17,827 bases of DNA from an uncultured Mycoplasmatota bacterium. Lineage in GTDB: Bacteria; Bacillota_I; Bacilli_A; RF39; UBA660. Each line of letters begins with the position of its first letter. Positions within the stretch are counted from its first letter, which is position 1. Shown one piece after another: positions 1 to 4,170 of this stretch. The position numbers and the translations under genes were made by a program. Location: positions 1 to 17,827 of the forward strand of contig CAMMYS010000013.1 in the NCBI GenBank assembly GCA_946528555.1, given 5' to 3'. The notes below the pieces were generated by a model. It saw only the letters and a list, made by a program, of their open reading frames with translations, was not told the origin of the DNA and searched no databases.

Positions 1-119
1 TTAATACAGAATTATTTATTATTAGAATGATTATATTTACAATATTTAATATATTGTTAGCAATTAATAGTATTTTAAGTATTGGATTAGTTCAAATGAA
101 TAAGAATTATAATGAATAA
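1..119 (+). CDS. C-terminal end of a membrane protein (partial, 5' end outside window)
   Basis: An open frame enters from the left edge (codons begin at base 3) and ends at TAA 117-119. The visible 38 residues contain a hydrophobic segment rich in Ile, Leu and Phe, then a polar tail ending NKNYNE, as expected for the last membrane helix of a small integral membrane protein. No start codon or family motif is visible, so no function can be given. I see no terminator hairpin between it and the extended -10 element at 132-140. I compared it with the end of the other small membrane protein (818-1222) and saw no clear similarity. Confidence 0.55.
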   Translation, partial: NTELFIIRMIIFTIFNILLAINSILSIGLVQMNKNYNE

Positions 120-131
120 ATATAACAAATA

Positions 132-140
132 TGTTATAAT
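132..140 (+). promoter_or_regulatory. Extended -10 promoter upstream of the truncated rnc copy
   Basis: TGTTATAAT gives a perfect -10 (135-140) preceded by TG. No convincing -35 is visible. Transcription would start near 147, leaving about 9 nt before the ATG at 156. The -10 lies at exactly the same distance from the rnc ATG as the one before the intact gene (1267-1272), so it probably belongs to the duplicated block. In its present place it would drive the rnc fragment and the two membrane-protein genes behind it. Confidence 0.6.
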
Positions 141-145
141 TTGGA

Positions 146-268
146 TGTGATTGTTATGAAAAATATATTTAAAAAATATGGTGTTGTTATTAAAAATACA
201 AAATTATTAGGTAATGCTTTAACTCATAGTAGTTATGCTAATGAACATGGTGGTGAGTCTTATGAAAG
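146..268 (+). repeat. Direct repeat copy 1: rnc leader and first 113 coding bases
   Basis: Bases 146-268 match 1278-1400 in the same orientation with four mismatches in 123 bases (153 G/T, 214 A/C, 230 T/C, 251 T/C), about 97% identity. A weaker match, including the -10 element, extends left to about 132. The right edge falls at ATGAAAG: in copy 2 rnc continues, while here the sequence switches to an unrelated reading frame. Confidence 0.95.
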
Positions 269-290
269 TAAAAATAAAGTTTACTATTAA
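156..290 (+). pseudogene. Truncated 5' fragment of rnc (ribonuclease III), 44 codons
   Basis: From ATG 156 the frame encodes the same first 37 residues as the intact RNase III at 1288, with one change (Asn for Thr at residue 20). It then diverges after Glu37, reads seven unrelated residues and stops at TAA 288-290. Of the RNase III signature only the first Glu remains. The rest of the catalytic domain and the whole dsRNA-binding domain are missing, so the product cannot be an RNase III. The fragment keeps a -10 element and a GTGAT ribosome binding site and could still be transcribed and translated as a leader peptide. Its 3' part overlaps the start of the next gene (262). It looks like the scar of an insertion or recombination event. 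Confidence 0.9.
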
Positions 291-825
291 AAAAGAATAC
301 ATTTTATATTTCTCATTATTCTTTATATTATTAGTGGCTATTCTATCTATTAATACTTATTTAATATCTGCTAAAGAAATAAGTCTTACTTATCCAGATG
401 ATTTATATAGTGAACTAAATATATATGAAGATCAAATGGCAAACTATAAAAATAGTAGTTGCAAAAAATTTGTTCAAAGTTTTATTGATGAAATACAAGA
501 TGGTATTTTAAATGGAGAATATAGCCCACAAACTATCTATATTTTTGGTAAAAATATAGATATATTTAACGATTTTAAAAACGGAAATGAAATGTGTAAT
601 ATTAATGAAGACGATCAAAAAAATATAGCTGATTTATACTTCTCTATTTTAAGTAATAATTATATTTATCCATATTTATTTCAATATGAGCTATCCTTTA
701 GTACTAATACATTAAAAGAAAATTTAAATAATACTCAACTATCATATCAATCATTAAAAAGAAATGAAATGTCTCTTTTAAGAATATATATGGATAAACT
801 AAGAGAGGTAAATAATTATGAATAA
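262..825 (+). CDS. Unknown single-pass membrane-anchored protein, 187 aa
   Basis: I do not recognise this protein. A basic N-terminus (MKVKIK) is followed by one hydrophobic segment at about residues 13-35 and a polar domain of about 150 residues that probably lies outside the membrane. That domain has two cysteines (C67, C112) that could form a disulfide. I chose ATG 262 rather than the longer in-frame ATG 235 because GGTGGTGAG (249-257) lies four bases upstream and the hydrophobic segment then sits at a normal place. The start codon, ribosome binding site and first two codons lie in DNA derived from rnc, read in another frame, and the gene overlaps the rnc fragment. It overlaps the next gene by 8 nt, so the two probably work together. 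The original start in the source genome may differ. Confidence 0.75.
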   Translation: MKVKIKFTIKKEYILYFSLFFILLVAILSINTYLISAKEISLTYPDDLYSELNIYEDQMANYKNSSCKKFVQSFIDEIQDGILNGEYSPQTIYIFGKNIDIFNDFKNGNEMCNINEDDQKNIADLYFSILSNNYIYPYLFQYELSFSTNTLKENLNNTQLSYQSLKRNEMSLLRIYMDKLREVNNYE

Positions 826-1222
826 AAAGTATTTAAAATTATATATAATTGAATCAATATTAACTTTTGCTTTAATAATTTTTTCCATATATAGTCAGAT
901 TAACTCATTTAATTTAACTGGTTATTTTTATGATTTTTATGACTTTATTATGCATCAGCTATTACTAGTGATTCTAAGTATATTTAATGTATTGTTTTTT
1001 ATAGTAAATTTAGTATTTATTATCAAGAAAAAGAAGATTAGAGTAGATAATCTAACTTTTCCAATATCATATGCAATATTCTTTATATTTATTGTAATAA
1101 TAGCAATATTATTTAGTAGTAGAGTAGTAGAAAATATGCATGTAACATATTATTGTACTTTTATACTATTTGATTATTTGTTATTTAATATCTATACATT
1201 TATTGCATTTAAAGAAAGGTAA
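818..1222 (+). CDS. Unknown four-helix membrane protein, 134 aa
   Basis: This is a small, very hydrophobic protein with likely membrane segments at about residues 7-28, 45-69, 81-101 and 109-131. A Lys-rich loop around residues 70-75 is probably cytoplasmic. I see no catalytic or transporter motif. ATG 818 overlaps the stop of the upstream gene (ATGAATAA, 8 nt) and is preceded by GAGAGG (803-808), so translational coupling with the 187-residue protein is likely. A hairpin terminator follows at once. The pair forms a self-contained cassette between the two rnc copies. A membrane complex of the two proteins is an inference from the coupling only. Confidence 0.75.
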   Translation: MNKKYLKLYIIESILTFALIIFSIYSQINSFNLTGYFYDFYDFIMHQLLLVILSIFNVLFFIVNLVFIIKKKKIRVDNLTFPISYAIFFIFIVIIAILFSSRVVENMHVTYYCTFILFDYLLFNIYTFIAFKER

Positions 1223-1226
1223 CTGT

Positions 1227-1264
1227 AAAAAAGAATAAATAGGTATAAATATTTATTCTTTTTT
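1227..1264 (+). terminator. AT-rich hairpin terminator after the two-gene cassette
   Basis: AAAAGAATAAATA (1229-1241) pairs perfectly with TATTTATTCTTTT (1250-1262) around an 8-nt loop. Two more A-T pairs extend the base, and the 3' arm ends in a T-tract (1259-1264). GC is low, but the stem is long. The last T of the tract is also the T of the TG in the next promoter. Confidence 0.75.
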
Positions 1265-1272
1265 GATATAAT
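1264..1272 (+). promoter_or_regulatory. Extended -10 promoter of rnc
   Basis: TGATATAAT contains a perfect TATAAT (1267-1272) with an upstream TG. It starts on the last T of the preceding terminator tract, and no -35 is visible. The predicted start near 1279 leaves a leader of only about 9 nt with GTGAT as a short Shine-Dalgarno match. Confidence 0.65.
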
Positions 1273-1277
1273 AATCT

Positions 1278-1400
1278 TGTGATTTTTATGAAAAATATAT
1301 TTAAAAAATATGGTGTTGTTATTAAAAATACAAAATTATTAGGTACTGCTTTAACTCATAGCAGTTATGCTAATGAACATGGCGGTGAGTCTTATGAAAG
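1278..1400 (+). repeat. Direct repeat copy 2: leader and first 113 coding bases of intact rnc
   Basis: This is the partner of 146-268, offset by 1132 bases, same strand, four mismatches in 123. It ends inside the region encoding the RNase III signature. It belongs to the functional gene. Confidence 0.95.
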
Positions 1401-1935
1401 ACTTGAATATTTAGGTGATGCTGTACTTGAAATAGTTTGTAGTGATTATTTATATAGTAAAACAAATAAACCAGAAGGTGAAATGAGTAGATTAAGAAGC
1501 CTATATGTTTGTGAAAACGCTTTATATGAATACTCTAAAGAGATTAATCTTAAAGATTATATTTATTTAGGAAATAGTGTTGGAGAAGCAAACAAAACTA
1601 TTATTGCTGATGTATTTGAAGCATGTATGGCAGTTATTTATCTTGAGAGTGGTTTATCTACAGTAAAGAAAATATTTAATAATCTAATAGTGCCTTATAT
1701 TGAACGTGAAGAAGATTTTCTTATGGATTATAAAAGTTTATTACAAGAAAGTGTTCAAACAGTTAGAAAAAGTGTTGAATATAAACTTATTAGTGAAGAA
1801 GGACCTGCTCATGATAAAACATTTACTGTTGAAGTTATAATAGATAATTTGGTTTATGGTGTAGGTAAGGGTAGTTCTAAAAAAGAAGCTGAACAAGCAG
1901 CTGCTAAAGAGGCTTATTTAAAGAGGGCTAATTAA
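1288..1935 (+). CDS. rnc: Ribonuclease III
   Basis: RNase III cuts double-stranded RNA, processing rRNA precursors and trimming structured or antisense-paired mRNAs. The 215-residue protein has the full two-domain layout. The catalytic domain carries the signature ERLEYLGDAVLE (residues 37-48), with acidic residues E37, E40 and D44, further acidic positions E63/E65, and D108 and E111 in DVFEA. A C-terminal dsRNA-binding domain covers about residues 147-213 and ends in the typical KKEAEQAAAKEA. The upstream in-frame GTG 1279 is better read as the GTGAT ribosome binding site, so I start at ATG 1288, which aligns with family N-termini. The stop overlaps the next start by one base (TAATG). Linkage to smc is typical of Firmicutes, although here other genes lie between. 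A broken second copy of the 5' end lies 1132 bp upstream. Confidence 0.97.
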   Translation: MKNIFKKYGVVIKNTKLLGTALTHSSYANEHGGESYERLEYLGDAVLEIVCSDYLYSKTNKPEGEMSRLRSLYVCENALYEYSKEINLKDYIYLGNSVGEANKTIIADVFEACMAVIYLESGLSTVKKIFNNLIVPYIEREEDFLMDYKSLLQESVQTVRKSVEYKLISEEGPAHDKTFTVEVIIDNLVYGVGKGSSKKEAEQAAAKEAYLKRAN

Positions 1936-3107
1936 TGGAAAAATATGATACTGTAGAATTTAAAGAAATTGTTGAGTTCTTCGTATCAACTACGCTAGGA
2001 CAAATTCAAAATGAGTATGAAGTTCCTAGGGTAGATTTTTTATTTGGAAAAGATGGACTAGATTTAATAGAAGATGTTAAGGAAAATCCATTTGAACTAG
2101 AAGGTTATTGGACACCTAGTATTAATGAAAAGGATATGCAATGTGTTAATAGTAGGGATGAGAATTGTTTTTTAATTAAAGTACATAATGCAAAATTATT
2201 TTTTTCATTACTTACTGATTTAATAAATGAATCATTAAAATTAGATGAGGTTTATCATCATAGAAGTTCTGCTAGATCAAGAGCACAAGTTCTACTTAGA
2301 AGAATATGGCTAAGAATGGATATTAATGATTTTGATAATGTAGAAAGTTTTTTATTTAATCAGTTAATGTTTTTAAAAGATATGACATTTGATACTCCAC
2401 AAGCAGTTGATTTATGTGATTATGATGGCATTAATGTTAGCTTTAGAACTGAGTGTTTAAGTAATCATTATGAAAATACTAGACAAGCTTTATTCAAATT
2501 ATCAGATGGAGAAAACTATCATGATTTAGCTAATGTTTTATATGATATTAAGGAAGAAAATGGTGAAAAAGTTTGTTATATAGGAGCTATTCAAAAACCA
2601 ATGAATAGTTCAAGAAATAAAAAAATTGAAAGAAAGTTATATAAAATAAACTCTTTGTCTCCTAATCATATTAGTAATATTCATCCTAATTTATCTGTTT
2701 CGTTATTATTGTTTATGAATATGTTAGAATCTAAAGGTATTACTCATATAAAAGTACCTTTGTATCGTGTATTACTTAATGATTATCATATCTTATTAAG
2801 TAAAAGTATTGAAGATAATTTTAAATTTAATTGGAATGATGATATATTAAAATATATGGATTTTCTAAAAGAAAGAGGTGTCACTTTTGAATATAATAGT
2901 TTATCTAGAAAATATAATTATGATAAATATTGGTATGATCATGTAGTTGGTAAGAGTGAACAAATTAGTCAAAATAAAACTGATAGTTTAGTTAATACAT
3001 TTATGTTTATGTGTGATATAGGAAGATGTGAATTTAATGCTCTTCCACTTGAAGATACATTATATTTAGATATTACATTAAATCATGATAAAAAAATGGA
3101 AAGATAA
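1935..3107 (+). CDS. Unknown cytoplasmic protein coupled to rnc, 390 aa
   Basis: I do not recognise the family. There is no signal peptide or membrane helix, so the protein is probably soluble and cytoplasmic. A strongly basic stretch at about residues 109-127 (HHR, SARSR, LLRRIWLR) could contact nucleic acid or phosphate. A second distinctive part, about residues 200-275, has a strand-like VCYIGAIQ, a Lys/Arg cluster (NKKIERKLYK) and a hydrophobic helix before GITHIKVP. Six cysteines are scattered without a zinc-site pattern. The start overlaps the rnc stop (TAATG), so it is co-translated with RNase III, and its own stop lies in a terminator stem, making rnc plus this gene a two-gene unit. 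A role in RNA metabolism would fit the context but is only an inference. Confidence 0.85.
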   Translation: MEKYDTVEFKEIVEFFVSTTLGQIQNEYEVPRVDFLFGKDGLDLIEDVKENPFELEGYWTPSINEKDMQCVNSRDENCFLIKVHNAKLFFSLLTDLINESLKLDEVYHHRSSARSRAQVLLRRIWLRMDINDFDNVESFLFNQLMFLKDMTFDTPQAVDLCDYDGINVSFRTECLSNHYENTRQALFKLSDGENYHDLANVLYDIKEENGEKVCYIGAIQKPMNSSRNKKIERKLYKINSLSPNHISNIHPNLSVSLLLFMNMLESKGITHIKVPLYRVLLNDYHILLSKSIEDNFKFNWNDDILKYMDFLKERGVTFEYNSLSRKYNYDKYWYDHVVGKSEQISQNKTDSLVNTFMFMCDIGRCEFNALPLEDTLYLDITLNHDKKMER

Positions 3108-3130
3108 GTCATTTGAAGATTTATCTTTTT
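3100..3130 (+). terminator. Hairpin terminator overlapping the stop of the 390-aa gene
   Basis: AAAGATAAGTC (3100-3110) pairs with GATTTATCTTT (3118-3128), with one G-T pair and a 7-nt loop. A T-tract follows at 3126-3130. The stop codon TAA (3105-3107) lies inside the 5' arm. Confidence 0.75.
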
Positions 3131-3139
3131 GTATATATA

Positions 3140-3148
3140 TGTTATAAT
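3140..3148 (+). promoter_or_regulatory. Extended -10 promoter of the paralog-smc unit
   Basis: TGTTATAAT is identical to the element at 132-140. No clear -35 is present. The predicted start near 3155 leaves an 18-nt leader containing AGGATGTGA before ATG 3173. It probably serves the two small membrane-protein genes and smc. Confidence 0.65.
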
Positions 3149-3172
3149 TAACAATGATAGGATGTGATAGTA

Positions 3173-3667
3173 ATGAGTGTAGAAAGTTCTGATATTATGT
3201 TTCCAATATCAATTGCTATTTTTAGCTTTATATTCATGGCTTCAGTTATAGTTTTTATTATTGTACTAATTATTAAAAGTAACAAAGGAATTTCTAACCC
3301 TGAATATGCTAAAAATACTTTAGTTCAAAATGGATTTATATTAACTGATGTAACGCAAAAATTTAGTCAAACACAATCAGTTTTAAGTGCATTTTTAGGG
3401 GTTAAAAATGATATAGAAATACATTTATTTATATTATATCCAAATGCATCAATTGACTTTATTGATGAATTATATAACACAGGAGAAGAAAAAACGTCAA
3501 ATACAATGATGTCTAGTACTCCTGGTAGTATGACTGTATCATATACTCAAAATGGTAATTATATTAAATATAAAAAGTATAAGGATACATTAGTTTTTTT
3601 GAAATGTAATGCTGCTAATTCAAAAGAAGCAAATAATTATTTAAAACAAATGTGTAGTAATGGGTAA
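3173..3667 (+). CDS. Unknown single-pass membrane protein, paralog 1, 164 aa
   Basis: I do not recognise this family. One membrane segment spans about residues 10-34 and is followed by a basic turn (KSNKG) and a soluble domain of about 125 residues, possibly cytoplasmic by the positive-inside rule. The domain begins NPEYAK and resembles the next gene product along its length: NPE, an NGF/LGF motif, DVT/DIT, KNDIEI/KDNIEI, a KYK/KYL motif and a C-terminal NNYLKQM/NKLLKEL helix. ATG 3173 is chosen over the in-frame GTG 3164 because AGGATGTGA (3159-3167) is a good binding site for it. The middle has a Ser/Thr/Met-rich insert (about residues 108-127) with low similarity to the paralog. It is the first gene of the unit that includes smc. 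Confidence 0.8.
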   Translation: MSVESSDIMFPISIAIFSFIFMASVIVFIIVLIIKSNKGISNPEYAKNTLVQNGFILTDVTQKFSQTQSVLSAFLGVKNDIEIHLFILYPNASIDFIDELYNTGEEKTSNTMMSSTPGSMTVSYTQNGNYIKYKKYKDTLVFLKCNAANSKEANNYLKQMCSNG

Positions 3668-4151
3668 TAAAATGACAGAAAATATGGATATAATAATTTA
3701 TATATTTATATTTATAATTTTAGTTATTGGAATATTTTTTCTTTACAAGCGTACTAGTAAAAAGACAATTAATCCTGAATTATTAAAATTAAAATTAACT
3801 AACTTAGGTTTTAGTATGGTTGATATTACTAAAAATTATGCTTATACTAATGAAATAATTAATGCAACTAAATTTGTAAAAGATAATATAGAAATATTAT
3901 TCTTTAATTTATATAGTGATAGAATTTCTTTTTTAAAAGAAGAATTAAAAAAAGAAAATCATCCTATGGCTATTTTAGATATTGATATAATAGTATCTAA
4001 ACCTCAACCAGGTAATCATAGTTCTACTTTGGTTGGATCTGAAAAATATTTAAAATGGCAAAAAATAAATAGAACTCTTTTAATAATTAGATGTCCATTA
4101 AGTGAAAAAGATGCTTCTAATAAATTATTAAAAGAATTAGGATATTATTAA
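3660..4151 (+). CDS. Unknown single-pass membrane protein, paralog 2, 163 aa
   Basis: This looks like a tandem paralog of the preceding gene product: one N-terminal membrane segment (about residues 11-28), a basic turn (YKRTSKK), then a domain with NPELLK, LGF, VDIT, KDNIEI and a C-terminal helix near KLLKEL. The gene overlaps its neighbour by 8 nt. Two starts are possible, ATG 3660 and ATG 3672. The second has GGG 8 bases upstream and gives 159 residues; the choice does not affect the membrane segment. smc follows 19 bases later. I cannot assign a function. Duplication followed by divergence is the simplest history, and a heteromeric pair is possible but unproven. Confidence 0.8.
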   Translation: MGNKMTENMDIIIYIFIFIILVIGIFFLYKRTSKKTINPELLKLKLTNLGFSMVDITKNYAYTNEIINATKFVKDNIEILFFNLYSDRISFLKEELKKENHPMAILDIDIIVSKPQPGNHSSTLVGSEKYLKWQKINRTLLIIRCPLSEKDASNKLLKELGYY

Positions 4152-4170
4152 TAGAAAAATAGGTGATACA

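Noticed and set aside
1..1222. Simple tandem duplication of the whole cassette plus rnc 5' end
   Set aside because: Bases 1-130 do not resemble the corresponding bases upstream of the second copy (about 1133-1262) at DNA or protein level. Only rnc sequence and its -10 are repeated.
1279..1287. GTG 1279 as the start of rnc (and similar in-frame GTGs at 3164, 8847, 13665, 15395)
   Set aside because: In each case the GTG is part of a GTGAT/GGTGA ribosome binding match that serves an ATG 6 to 12 bases downstream.
146..1400. Insertion sequence or transposon with target duplication
   Set aside because: There is no transposase and no terminal inverted repeat, and a 123-bp imperfect repeat is far too long for a normal transposition target duplication.
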